Assembly: GCA_049289035.1 (NCBI GenBank)
Contig: JBAQIV010000029.1
Coordinates: 1-43,307 of the forward strand
Length of the DNA: 43,307 bases
Source: JAPUDQ01 sp049289035
GTDB lineage: Bacteria; Patescibacteriota; Saccharimonadia; Saccharimonadales; Saccharimonadaceae
Reading direction: 5' to 3'
In this document: positions 1-9,469 of the stretch, piece by piece
Position numbering within the stretch: position 1 is the first letter of the stretch
Layout: the number at the start of each line of letters is the position of its first letter
Notes under the pieces: model-generated
Told to the model about the DNA's origin: nothing
What the model saw: the letters and a program-made list of their open reading frames with translations, nothing else
The model's database searches: none
Position numbers and translations under genes: made by a program

Positions 1-320
1 GCAGCATAAAATATACCAATATAGCGAAGTGATTTCATGACGGGTGCTTTTCGAATGCCGATGTCACGCCAGAATGCCCCAGTCTTTTTCAGATGACGCG
101 ATATCAAGATGCAGGCTACCGGCAACACTAGCAACTCAGAAAACACTACAGATAGCATATTCTTATAATCAGCACTACCGACTACGCCACCAGCCACTTG
201 ATAAAGGCTAATAGCTAGATCGGTAACAAAAATCATTATCAGCGGCAGTAAGATGATAAGTATAACAAAGCGCTTCGAAAACAGTGTCGCCTTCGATGTT
301 TTGGGATGAGTAGATTTCAT
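1..320 (-). CDS. CPBP-like membrane protein, N-terminal part (runs off the window)
   Basis: An open frame starts at the ATG 320-318 and runs off the left edge, giving 106 codons without a stop. The N-terminus is basic (MKSTHPKTSK), followed by a membrane segment at about residues 18-40 (FVILIILLPLIMIFVTDLAI) and a second at about 58-74. The stretch FWRDIGIRKAPVMKSL at about 83-98 resembles the region just before the first catalytic helix of CPBP intramembrane proteases (Abi/Rce1-type). The catalytic EExxxR and HxxxH motifs would lie outside the window, so the family call is tentative. It starts 15 nt after the malic enzyme stop on the same strand, so the two are probably co-transcribed. Confidence 0.55.
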   Translation of the reverse strand, partial: MKSTHPKTSKATLFSKRFVILIILLPLIMIFVTDLAISLYQVAGGVVGSADYKNMLSVVFSELLVLPVACILISRHLKKTGAFWRDIGIRKAPVMKSLRYIGIFYA

Positions 321-335
321 GTAAACCTATGTTTT

Positions 336-1469
336 TTACACGATTACTTTTGCGATAGCTGGTACAAGTCGGTCGTCGAAGACTGATGGGATGATTTCTT
401 CAGCCGATGGGTTTTCGACGAGTGAAGCGATAGCCTCGGCAGCGGCGAGCTTATGGTCGTCGGTGATCTTTTTCACTCCATTGTCCAGTGCGCCACGGAA
501 AATACCGGGGAAAGCAATGGCGTTGTTCACTTGGTTTGGAAAATCGCTACGGCCAGTCGCCACTATGGCAGCGCCCGCGGCACGGGCTTCGTCGGGCATG
601 ATTTCTGGTGTTGGGTTGGCAAGTGCAAATATGATCGGATCGGGGTGCATGGTTTGTACCATCTCGGCCGTCAGCAGGCCAGGCTGAGATACGCCTATAA
701 ATACATCGGCGTCGCGAATAGCATCAGCAAGGCCGCCGTCTATGTCGCTCTCCACGTAACTTAGCAAAGAGGTCTTCTCTGAGTTCAGATCAGTTCGATT
801 TTCGGTAATGATACCTTTGCTATCGACGGCATAAATAGTACCGACCCCATACCTATGTAGCAGTTTGAGTATAGCAGTACCAGCTGCACCAGCACCTACC
901 ATGACAACTTTACATTCGTAGAGCTTTTTGCCAGTGACTTTCATGGCGTTTATGAGACCGGCGAGTACCACGACGGCGGTACCGTGTTGGTCATCGTGAA
1001 ACACTGGTATGTTGAGCGAATCTTTGAGGCGTTGTTCGATCTCAAAACACTGCGGTGCTGCAATATCTTCGAGGTTTATTGCGCCAAAACTGGGAGCAAA
1101 AGCGGTTACCGTAGCGACAATTTCGTCGGGCGTGTGGACATCGAGAATAATCGGCACAGCATCGATGTCAGCAAAGTGCTTAAACAACAGGGCTTTACCT
1201 TCCATAACCGGCATACTGGCGCGCGGGCCAACGTTGCCCAGACCTAACACAGCAGTACCGTCAGAGATAACGGCCACGAGGTTATTTGTCCAGGTGTAGG
1301 TTGGTAGGAGCGAGTCATCCTCAGCAATTGCACGACTAACTGCGGCCACGCCAGGTGTGTAGTAGGCACTGAGTTTCGTGCGGTCAAGGTCTGAGGTGTC
1401 GCGCAGACTGGTTGTAATTTTACCGCGATATTGTTTGTGTAGCTGGAGAGATAATTCGTCGTAATTCAT
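336..1469 (-). CDS. Malic enzyme, NAD(P)-dependent (malate to pyruvate + CO2)
   Basis: This is a compact bacterial malic enzyme of 377 residues counted from ATG 1469; a GTG two codons upstream (1475) is possible but would sit inside the promoter. Visible motifs are YTPGVA near residue 37, ISDGTAVLGLGNVGP near 68, the metal-binding LEDIAAPQCFEIE near 132, FHDDQHGTA near 156, a Rossmann GAGAAG near 192 and ANPTPEIMP near 285. The C-terminal phosphotransacetylase domain of long MaeB proteins is absent. In a fermentative cell it would turn malate into pyruvate with NAD(P)H. The -10 box TATACT ends about 7 nt before the ATG, so the mRNA is probably leaderless. Coenzyme preference cannot be read from the sequence. 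Confidence 0.93.
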   Translation of the reverse strand: MNYDELSLQLHKQYRGKITTSLRDTSDLDRTKLSAYYTPGVAAVSRAIAEDDSLLPTYTWTNNLVAVISDGTAVLGLGNVGPRASMPVMEGKALLFKHFADIDAVPIILDVHTPDEIVATVTAFAPSFGAINLEDIAAPQCFEIEQRLKDSLNIPVFHDDQHGTAVVVLAGLINAMKVTGKKLYECKVVMVGAGAAGTAILKLLHRYGVGTIYAVDSKGIITENRTDLNSEKTSLLSYVESDIDGGLADAIRDADVFIGVSQPGLLTAEMVQTMHPDPIIFALANPTPEIMPDEARAAGAAIVATGRSDFPNQVNNAIAFPGIFRGALDNGVKKITDDHKLAAAEAIASLVENPSAEEIIPSVFDDRLVPAIAKVIV

Positions 1470-1475
1470 ACCCAC

Positions 1476-1485
1476 TAGTATACTA
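1476..1485. promoter_or_regulatory. Symmetric bidirectional -10 element between two divergent genes
   Basis: The 10-bp perfect palindrome TAGTATACTA contains TATACT on both strands. On the plus strand the hexamer (1479-1484) ends 9 nt before ATG 1494. On the minus strand the hexamer (1482-1477) ends 7 nt before ATG 1469. Only 24 bp separate the two ATGs, too little for two ordinary promoters with leaders. One shared -10 serving two leaderless genes is the simplest reading. Confidence 0.6.
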
Positions 1486-1493
1486 TGGGATAT

Positions 1494-1958
1494 ATGAAAG
1501 GACTCATACTTTATACGCTTGTGTTTCCGATTTTAGTCTATGGTGCCGTGCGCTATCTTGACTCACGGCTTGGCTACAAAGGCGACACACGTTTACTAAT
1601 TGCAGCCTGTGTGCTGTTTGCAGTGTCGGTGTACTTGCCATCGCCCACTATTGACGGCATGGACACGCAGTGGTGGACACATATGGTTGGTGGCGGGGTG
1701 TTCTGCGGACTGATATGGGTGTATTATCGACGAAAATTTGCTCGACATAGCTGGGCATATGAACTCGTACAATTACTGGCACTGACATCATTTCTCGGGG
1801 TGGTGAATGAACTATATGAACTTGCCGCTTATGTTTACCTAAATGGATCGCCAATTGCTGATACGTCGTGGGACTTGCTTGCAAATACTTTGGGTGCCAT
1901 GACCCTCTATATAGCCTACAAACTGTTTACCTTTTTTAACGATCGTCTGAAAAAGTAA
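1494..1958 (+). CDS. YjdF/DUF2238-like inner-membrane protein
   Basis: The protein has 154 residues with about four to five hydrophobic segments, near residues 1-20, 33-49, 68-81, 93-112 and 133-147. Conserved-looking polar positions inside the membrane region follow the spacing of YjdF/DUF2238 proteins: WWTHMVGGG near 61, NELYEL near 106, and DTSWDLLANTLGA near 123. The function of that family is unknown. I chose ATG 1494 over ATG 1485 because 1485 abuts the -10 box, whereas 1494 fits a leaderless start. The gene is divergent from malic enzyme and shares its promoter; no functional link is evident. Confidence 0.65.
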   Translation: MKGLILYTLVFPILVYGAVRYLDSRLGYKGDTRLLIAACVLFAVSVYLPSPTIDGMDTQWWTHMVGGGVFCGLIWVYYRRKFARHSWAYELVQLLALTSFLGVVNELYELAAYVYLNGSPIADTSWDLLANTLGAMTLYIAYKLFTFFNDRLKK

Positions 1959-1974
1959 ACAAAGCGGACACCTC

Positions 1975-2003
1975 TTGGCATATCTGATAGATCGTGCTAT
2001 AGT
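1975..2003 (+). promoter_or_regulatory. rplS promoter
   Basis: TTGGCA (1975-1980), a 17-bp spacer, then TATAGT (1998-2003) preceded by TGC, giving an extended -10. The predicted start near 2010 leaves a leader of roughly 33 nt holding the Shine-Dalgarno-like AAGGTGAA ahead of ATG 2044. Confidence 0.65.
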
Positions 2004-2043
2004 TGGTAGCTGATTATTGATATAAATTGTAAGGTGAAGCAGC

Positions 2044-2565
2044 ATGTTTGCATTAATTCAAAAAGTAAATGATTCTCAGAAAAAGAACAAAGTAGTCGAC
2101 GTCCGCAGTGGTGACACTGTTCGTGTTCATCAACGAATCAAAGAGGGCGGCAAAGAGCGTACTCAGATATTTGAGGGTACTGTCATCCGTACAGACCGCA
2201 AAGACAGCGTGACAAGCCGCATTACGGTGCGCAAGGTGGCGAGTGGTGTCGGTGTAGAAAAGAGTTTTTTGATTCACAGCCCACTTGTCCTTAAAATTGA
2301 AGTCACCAAACGAAGTAAAGTGCGCCGCAACTACCTCAGTTACCTACGTGCGCGTACCGGCAAGGGCACACGACTTTCTGGTGTTGATTTCGACCGTGAG
2401 TCGGTCAACGATGTGCGTGATCTGGAAGCTGAAGCGCTGGAAGCCAAACTAAAAGAAGAAGCTGCGGCTGCAGCTGCTGAAAAAGCCGCCAAAGAAGCTG
2501 CCGAACAAGCCGAACTCGACGCGAAGGCTGCGGCAGTCGAAGCGGCACATAAACAGAATCAGTAG
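2044..2565 (+). CDS. rplS: 50S ribosomal protein L19 with long C-terminal extension
   Basis: Residues 1-115 match bacterial L19, with DVRSGDTVRVHQRIKEG, ERTQIFEGTVI, SGVGVEKSFLIHSP and KIEVTKRSKVRRNYLSYLR. L19 sits at the interface of the 50S and 30S subunits. Typical L19 is about 115 residues; this one has 173. The extra 55 or so residues are rich in Ala, Glu and Lys (blocks such as EEAAAAAAEKAAKEAAEQAE) and should form one charged helix. The gene has its own promoter, a Shine-Dalgarno site and a terminator, so it is monocistronic rather than in the usual rpsP-rimM-trmD-rplS operon. Confidence 0.96.
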   Translation: MFALIQKVNDSQKKNKVVDVRSGDTVRVHQRIKEGGKERTQIFEGTVIRTDRKDSVTSRITVRKVASGVGVEKSFLIHSPLVLKIEVTKRSKVRRNYLSYLRARTGKGTRLSGVDFDRESVNDVRDLEAEALEAKLKEEAAAAAAEKAAKEAAEQAELDAKAAAVEAAHKQNQ

Positions 2566-2568
2566 AAT

Positions 2569-2611
2569 TAGTAGATTTTAGACGTTGGATTTTGGATCTT
2601 GAAAGAATCGC
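2569..2611 (+). repeat. Dispersed 3'-flank repeat, copy 1 (AGTAGATTTTAG...GGATTTTGGA)
   Basis: Directly after the rplS stop lies an AT-rich module built from the words TAGATTTTAG and GGATTTTGGAT, followed by GAAAGAATCGCAAA. The same module follows nusA and recG, and a related copy lies inside the M1 peptidase gene. Confidence 0.7.
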
Positions 2612-2635
2612 AAACCCCGTCTCGTGGCGGGGTTT
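2612..2635 (+). terminator. Terminator-like hairpin of rplS
   Basis: An 8-bp perfect stem AAACCCCG/CGGGGTTT with an 8-nt loop, followed by a short T-rich stretch (TTTCGTTG). It lies between rplS and the -10 box of the next gene. Confidence 0.7.
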
Positions 2636-2664
2636 CGTTGTACGTTCGTGATACAATAGATGAC

Positions 2665-2922
2665 ATGAGTGATGACCAATTTACGAAAATTATGCAAGAA
2701 TTCATCCGTTTGGATAATAAAATTACTTCAGCACGCGATGAACTTAAAAGCGAAATGCAACAAGGGTTTGACAGAGTAAACATGGTCCTTGATCAGCAAT
2801 CGATATTGCTTGATCGTGATGAGGCAGAGCGGTTGTCACTGTCAAAGCAAGTCGATCGTCATGACGAGTGGATTGAGCGGGCAGCAAAGCATACGGGTGT
2901 CCGTTTCGTGCGTACAAGTTAA
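2665..2922 (+). CDS. Small coiled-coil protein, unknown function
   Basis: The protein has 85 residues, is charged, contains no Cys and is predicted almost wholly helical with heptad-like spacing (FTKIMQEFIRLDNKITSARDEL and on). I chose ATG 2665 because an extended -10 (TG-A-TACAAT, 2649-2657) ends 7 nt before it, and because the open frame upstream runs through the rplS terminator. The C-terminus HDEWIERAAKHTGVRF is compact and hydrophobic enough to pack. It resembles in style, though not clearly in sequence, the 74-aa coiled-coil gene at 25636. No family is recognised. Confidence 0.6.
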   Translation: MSDDQFTKIMQEFIRLDNKITSARDELKSEMQQGFDRVNMVLDQQSILLDRDEAERLSLSKQVDRHDEWIERAAKHTGVRFVRTS

Positions 2923-2951
2923 ATTATCCTCGACAGATTGGAGCATGGTCT

Positions 2952-2973
2952 CCCGGCGCGGAATCACGCCGGG
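2952..2973. terminator. GC-rich hairpin between convergent genes
   Basis: A 7-bp perfect stem CCCGGCG/CGCCGGG with an 8-nt loop, in the 70-bp gap between two convergent small genes. There is no T-tract, so it could be a weak bidirectional terminator or an mRNA 3'-end stabiliser. Confidence 0.45.
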
Positions 2974-2993
2974 GCCTACGACATAAAGCACCA

Positions 2994-3191
2994 CTATTTG
3001 CTCTTCAGCATTCTCCTTTTCTTGATATATGCCGAAAGTACCAGTAGTGACCCAAAGAAAATCATTGCGAGCGGAAATACCACATAATCTATGGGCTCGA
3101 TCGCATTCACAATGACCTTGTGGTACTTGAACGTGAAAAAGAGGTTGAGGGCAAGAAATATCCCCACGACGATAAGTGACACAGTAATCAT
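2994..3191 (-). CDS. Small two-helix membrane protein, unknown
   Basis: From ATG 3191 this encodes 65 residues with two clear membrane helices (about residues 2-21 and 36-57), a short KYHK-containing loop between them, and a basic tail IKKRRMLKSK that should face the cytoplasm. The frame is open upstream to an ATG at 3257, but those 22 residues are polar and look like read-through. Start choice is uncertain. No family is recognised; hydrophobicity and lack of a competing gene support it as real. Confidence 0.5.
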   Translation of the reverse strand: MITVSLIVVGIFLALNLFFTFKYHKVIVNAIEPIDYVVFPLAMIFFGSLLVLSAYIKKRRMLKSK

Positions 3192-3302
3192 AATTGCAAT
3201 ATCCAATCTGTCGAGGTGCTCGCTCGTGCGGCACCGAAGTGGTGAAGCGATACGCATTCATTACACCATGCCACATGTTTGATTACAAGAGCCACCGCAC
3301 CG

Positions 3303-3308
3303 TATAAT
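3303..3308 (+). promoter_or_regulatory. -10 box of the uORF-rnhB unit
   Basis: A perfect TATAAT ends 6 nt before ATG 3315. That places the transcription start at or next to the upstream ORF's start codon. Confidence 0.55.
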
Positions 3309-3314
3309 CAACTC

Positions 3315-3365
3315 ATGACATTCCTGCATGTGCCTATTTCAAAATTTAATCTCAACTCGTCATGA
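3315..3365 (+). CDS. Upstream ORF of 16 codons overlapping the rnhB start
   Basis: This small ORF encodes MTFLHVPISKFNLNSS and stops at TGA 3363-3365. The rnhB ATG (3362-3364) overlaps the stop within the string TCATGA. No Shine-Dalgarno site precedes the rnhB ATG, so a ribosome that starts on the leaderless uORF and terminates here could re-initiate on rnhB. This is inferred from geometry alone; the peptide may have no function beyond coupling. Confidence 0.45.
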   Translation: MTFLHVPISKFNLNSS

Positions 3366-4357
3366 TTATCGGCATCGATGAAGTCGGACGTGGTGCGTGG
3401 GCGGGGCCATTGGTGGTCGGGGCGGTAGGCCTCGGCGGGGCAGAGATCGAAGGGCTCACCGACAGCAAACTCCTGACCAAAAAGAAACGCGAGAAACTAT
3501 CGCTCGAGATCAAACAAGCCGCGCCGCTCGTCGGTATCGGTTGGGTGAGCGCACGCGATATCGACACAATTGGTCTGAGTGCCGCGCTCAAACTCGCTGC
3601 TCGTCGTGCCGTATCACAACTCAATCTCGCGTACGTTGACCAAATTATCATTGATGGCACCGTCAACCTCTTGCAGGGAGATTCCTTACGAACTATCTCT
3701 GGGTCACAGCCTGAGATTACTCTTATGAAAAAAGCCGATATGCTCGTGCCGAGTGTGAGCGCAGCGTCGGTGATTGCCAAAGTGGCGCGTGATCATTATA
3801 TGGTGCTGTGCGACCGAGTGTTTCCGGGCTATGGTTTTGCGGGGCATGTCGGCTATGGTGCGGAAAAACACCGCCTTGCAATACGGCAACACGGGGTACT
3901 GCCGATTCACCGTGCTTCTTTTGCGCCGATTGCTGAATCTATTGTGTCGGATAATAATCACATAAATTCGCATATGCAAGAAAACGTGTACAACAGTGCT
4001 TTGAATGTTACAAAAAAAGATACTTCACGGATTGGCCGCTTTGCTGAAGAAGCAGCCGCGCAGTATCTTGCCTCACACAGCTACACTGTGGTTAAGCGTA
4101 ACTGGAAGACAAAATGGTGCGAAGTCGACATCATTGCGACTCGTCGTGATGTGGTGTATTTTGTCGAAGTGAAATATAGAAAAAATCTCAGGCAAGGAGG
4201 CGGCGTGGCTGCTATAACTCCTAAGAAACTCGCCCAAATGCGTTTTGCGGCGAAGCTATGGTTACACAATCATCCTGAAGTCGATGCTCGCTTGAGCGTC
4301 ATTGAAGTCACAGGTGAAGAGCTGGAGGTGACGAGGTTTGAGGAAAATGTTGGTTAG
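3362..4357 (+). CDS. rnhB: RNase HII fused to a YraN (UPF0102) nuclease-like domain
   Basis: Residues 1-200 are RNase HII, which cleaves RNA in RNA-DNA hybrids including single ribonucleotides. Visible are the GIDEVGRGAWAGP motif with catalytic Asp-Glu, the DSKLLTKKKRE motif, DGTVNL (third acidic residue), and KADMLVPSVSAASVIAKVARD. After a linker of about 20 residues, residues 224-331 match YraN: GRFAEEAAAQYL, NWKTKWCEVDII, VVYFVEVKYRKN, then TPKKLAQMRFAAKLWL. YraN has a restriction-endonuclease-like core (E...D...ExK), and all three acidic/Lys positions are kept here. The genes are often neighbours elsewhere; here they form one 331-aa protein. The usual GEID is CEVD. Confidence 0.92.
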   Translation: MIIGIDEVGRGAWAGPLVVGAVGLGGAEIEGLTDSKLLTKKKREKLSLEIKQAAPLVGIGWVSARDIDTIGLSAALKLAARRAVSQLNLAYVDQIIIDGTVNLLQGDSLRTISGSQPEITLMKKADMLVPSVSAASVIAKVARDHYMVLCDRVFPGYGFAGHVGYGAEKHRLAIRQHGVLPIHRASFAPIAESIVSDNNHINSHMQENVYNSALNVTKKDTSRIGRFAEEAAAQYLASHSYTVVKRNWKTKWCEVDIIATRRDVVYFVEVKYRKNLRQGGGVAAITPKKLAQMRFAAKLWLHNHPEVDARLSVIEVTGEELEVTRFEENVG

Positions 4358-4399
4358 TATTTTTGATTGATCGTCGAACATTGAAAATTATCAAAGCTC

Positions 4400-6334
4400 T
4401 CACCAAATCTGCGCGCGCATATCGGCTGGGAGATACAGTTTGTCGGTTGGCTGCACGCCGTAGGCTTCATAAAACGCGTCTTCATGGCAGACGACACAGT
4501 TCACGCGGAAGCGGCTGGGTGGGTGTGGATCGATTTTGGCTAGTTCGATCAGACGCTCAGATCGGGCATGTGCGCATTCGCAGCGCGCAAAGTTGATGAA
4601 CAGCTCGCTCAGTTGGGATGCAAAATCTTTCTCTGTTCGCTTCATCCGGAGGGCTTCGACGGCGAGTGCGAGACCTCCGATATCGGCGATAGCTTCACCC
4701 AGTATTAGTTTGCCTTGTAGGTGCACGCCGGGCACCGTTTCAAAGGCATCAGCTTGGTCAACAATATGACGAGCCAGCGCATCGAACGCTGCTCGCTCTG
4801 CAGGGGTTTGCCAGCGGTTTGTATTGCCATGTTCATCAAAATCAGCACCCTGGTCGTCAAAGCCATGCGTAAATTCGTGCCCAGTGACCGCGCCAATACC
4901 ACCGAGATTGGCGGCCATACTCGCTGCTGGGTCATAAAATGGCGGCTGTAATATAGCGGCCGGAAAGACGATCTCAAGTCGGTTAGGGTGATGATAGGCA
5001 TTGACGGTATGCGCGTTCATTTCCCATTGTTCGTCGGCCGGGGGCTGACCAACTTTTACCAGTTCGAGGTCAGTACGATAGGTACGAGATAATGCGAGTA
5101 GCTCGAGGTGATTGCCGAGCGAAAAATGCAGCTGCGACAGGTCCTTCCATACGCTAGGATACCCAATCAATACTTTTATGTTGTCGAGTTTGGTGTGAGC
5201 GCGCTGTTTCGTGGCGTCGCTCATCCAGGTAAGCCGGTCGATGCGCATGTGGTAGGCAGCGCGGATGTCTTCGACGATGTCGAGCACGGCCTGTTTTGAC
5301 GATTCGGGAAAATGCCGAGCAGCGTATTCGCGTCCAATTGCTTCACCGATAATCAGCGCATCGGCCGATTGTACGGCACGTTTCCAGAGTGGTTTGAGCT
5401 CGTCAGCTCCGTTAATGACGCGGCCAAAGAAATCAAATGTAATGGTAGTCGCAGTTTCATCGATCCACATCGCCCAGCCCTGAAGGAGTTGCCACGTCAG
5501 ATATTGCTTGATTTCGCTAAGTGGTCGATTGTCTAGCATGGTAGTAGCGGCTCGCAGGAATGAAGGTTGGCTGACCACAATGTGATCGTTGGGCGACTGC
5601 CAGCCGAGTGCAGCAAAATAAGCATCCCAGTCGAACGAATAGCGTTTTTTGAGATTCCCTAGTGTTATGGGGTTGTAGTTTTTCTCAGTATCACGGAGTT
5701 TGACGTTGGTCCAACTAGCACGGGCCAGTTCGGTTTCTATGGACATAACAGTGGTAAAATCACTTGTGATGACCGAATACAAATGGCTGTGCATTGCCCC
5801 AAAATACGCCTCATACTTTTGGCGAACATCACGCATATGTGCGTCACGACCCAGGTAGTAATCACGGTTTGGCAGTGTCAAACCAGATTGATGAAAGCGC
5901 AGCACTTGCATGCGCGAATCTTTGTCATCATGATCGATATAGAGTGTCCATAGTGGCGACTGGTCCCGGCGGTGCATTTGGCCGAGAACGCGTGCAATAT
6001 CGCGAGACGACTCAATCGCATTGATTTCATCGGCTAGCTCACGCAAATAATTATAATGGGCAGTTGCGTATGAATTATAGTGCAATGCCGAATCAAAATA
6101 TGTCTTGAGCAGTTGCTGATCATGGCTGAGGCCTGATTGCTTAGCCTCACCAAGTTCTTGCATTATGCTATGGACTGCTTCCGCTGCGTTGTCGCGCAGT
6201 ACATAAAACGCACCCCACATACTCTCGGTCGGCGGAATCGGGTTAGCGGCCAGCCACGGGTTGTTAACATAACCAAAATAATCGTCTTGCGGACGAAGTG
6301 AAGTATCGAATTGTTCGCGCTGTTGTGTCGTCAT
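4400..6334 (-). CDS. pepO: M13 family zinc metallopeptidase (neprilysin/PepO type)
   Basis: The 644-residue protein has the M13 signature: NAYHHPNRLEIVFPAAIL before the active site, HEFTH near residue 486 (zinc ligands and catalytic Glu), then GEAIADIGGL near 546 supplying the third ligand. The family usually reads GENxAD at that site; here Asn is Ala, while Glu and Asp are kept. The C-terminus (DKLYLPADMRAQIW) is typical, as the family ends in W. No signal peptide or membrane anchor is present, so it should be a cytosolic oligopeptidase like lactobacillal PepO. TATACT lies 8 nt before the ATG. With the M1 peptidase directly upstream on the same strand it suggests peptide salvage. Confidence 0.92.
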   Translation of the reverse strand: MTTQQREQFDTSLRPQDDYFGYVNNPWLAANPIPPTESMWGAFYVLRDNAAEAVHSIMQELGEAKQSGLSHDQQLLKTYFDSALHYNSYATAHYNYLRELADEINAIESSRDIARVLGQMHRRDQSPLWTLYIDHDDKDSRMQVLRFHQSGLTLPNRDYYLGRDAHMRDVRQKYEAYFGAMHSHLYSVITSDFTTVMSIETELARASWTNVKLRDTEKNYNPITLGNLKKRYSFDWDAYFAALGWQSPNDHIVVSQPSFLRAATTMLDNRPLSEIKQYLTWQLLQGWAMWIDETATTITFDFFGRVINGADELKPLWKRAVQSADALIIGEAIGREYAARHFPESSKQAVLDIVEDIRAAYHMRIDRLTWMSDATKQRAHTKLDNIKVLIGYPSVWKDLSQLHFSLGNHLELLALSRTYRTDLELVKVGQPPADEQWEMNAHTVNAYHHPNRLEIVFPAAILQPPFYDPAASMAANLGGIGAVTGHEFTHGFDDQGADFDEHGNTNRWQTPAERAAFDALARHIVDQADAFETVPGVHLQGKLILGEAIADIGGLALAVEALRMKRTEKDFASQLSELFINFARCECAHARSERLIELAKIDPHPPSRFRVNCVVCHEDAFYEAYGVQPTDKLYLPADMRAQIW

Positions 6335-6388
6335 GGGTATCTAGTATAGCGTATGATACACCAGAAATAGGAATCAACGATCAATGTG

Positions 6389-8899
<2,511 letters not shown>

Positions 8900-8953
8900 A
8901 TATTCTATAATAGCAGCTTCATCTACAGAAGAGTTTATGGTATAATACATCAC

Positions 8954-9160
8954 ATGAACAAGACATTTACCGCAATCGTGACGGCAGAAGATGGTGGATT
9001 CGTTGCTTTAAACCCTGATACCGAAGTCGCAAGTCAAGGCGACACTATAGACGACGCGCTTACAAACCTTAAAGAGGCACTGGCATTATATCTCGAAGAG
9101 ACGTCAGAGCTTAATGATCAACCTATGTCGGCGTCATTTTTAACAACGGTGACTATATAA
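8954..9160 (+). CDS. hicB: HicB-like antitoxin, short form
   Basis: This 68-residue protein has the HicB partial-RNase-H-like fold pattern: FTAIVTAEDGGFVALNPD, then SQGDTIDDALTNLKEALALYLEE. The usual C-terminal DNA-binding domain is missing, so autoregulation, if any, would need another factor. It would bind and neutralise the HicA toxin encoded 1 nt downstream. An extended -10 (TGG-TATAAT, 8938-8946) ends 7 nt before the ATG, predicting a leaderless mRNA. The longer upstream frame (from 8729) is antisense to the peptidase gene and was discarded. Confidence 0.85.
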   Translation: MNKTFTAIVTAEDGGFVALNPDTEVASQGDTIDDALTNLKEALALYLEETSELNDQPMSASFLTTVTI

Positions 9161-9161
9161 C

Positions 9162-9371
9162 ATGCCAATCAGCGGCAAGCGTGCGGTGAAAATCCTTGAG
9201 GAGAATGGTTTTGCCGTCTCGCGTCAGCGTGGTTCGCATGTTGTGCTCGTAAAGTACGACGGCAAAACCAAAATAACAACAGTTGTACCTCTGCACAAAG
9301 AACTCAAGCGAGGCACTATACGTAGTATTGCTAAATTGGCCCAGATGAGCCCTACTAACTTTTTGAAATAA
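9162..9371 (+). CDS. hicA: HicA-like mRNA interferase toxin
   Basis: The 69-residue protein matches HicA: SGKRAVKILEENGF, the active-site GSH near residue 26, TTVVPLHKELKRGTIRSIAKLA and a short C-terminal helix. HicA is a small dsRBD-like ribonuclease that cleaves mRNA. The start codon lies 1 nt after the hicB stop (TAACATG), so translation is probably coupled. The order antitoxin-then-toxin is the reverse of the more common hicA-hicB order. It is followed directly by the nusA promoter. Confidence 0.87.
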   Translation: MPISGKRAVKILEENGFAVSRQRGSHVVLVKYDGKTKITTVVPLHKELKRGTIRSIAKLAQMSPTNFLK

Positions 9372-9381
9372 CCTATACCTC

Positions 9382-9410
9382 TTGACTCTTGACTCTTAAC
9401 TCGCTATACT
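9382..9410 (+). promoter_or_regulatory. nusA promoter
   Basis: TTGACT (9382-9387), 17-bp spacer, TATACT (9405-9410). A second TTGACT at 9389-9394 makes a short tandem repeat (CTCTTGACTCTTGACTC) but is badly spaced. Transcription should start near 9417, leaving a leader of about 53 nt. Confidence 0.7.
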
Positions 9411-9425
9411 AGCTCTCGTACATAT

Positions 9426-9448
9426 CCGGCCGGCAGGTCGGGTTTTTT
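9426..9448 (+). terminator. Terminator-like hairpin inside the nusA leader (possible attenuator)
   Basis: A 6-bp stem CCGGCC/GGTCGG (one G-U pair) with a GGCA loop is followed by G and six T residues. It lies between the nusA promoter and its Shine-Dalgarno site, so early termination here would lower nusA expression. NusA itself stimulates pausing and intrinsic termination, so feedback is plausible. Confidence 0.55.
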
Positions 9449-9469
9449 AATGAAAAACGAAAGGAACCT

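Noticed and set aside
2599..2664. Longer N-terminus for the 85-aa coiled-coil gene
   Set aside because: It would begin at TTG and read through the rplS terminator; the -10 box fits ATG 2665.
2842..3276. 144-codon minus-strand frame overlapping the small membrane protein
   Set aside because: It crosses a hairpin and another gene's 3' end and is not hydrophobic or domain-like; the 2994-3191 frame is better.
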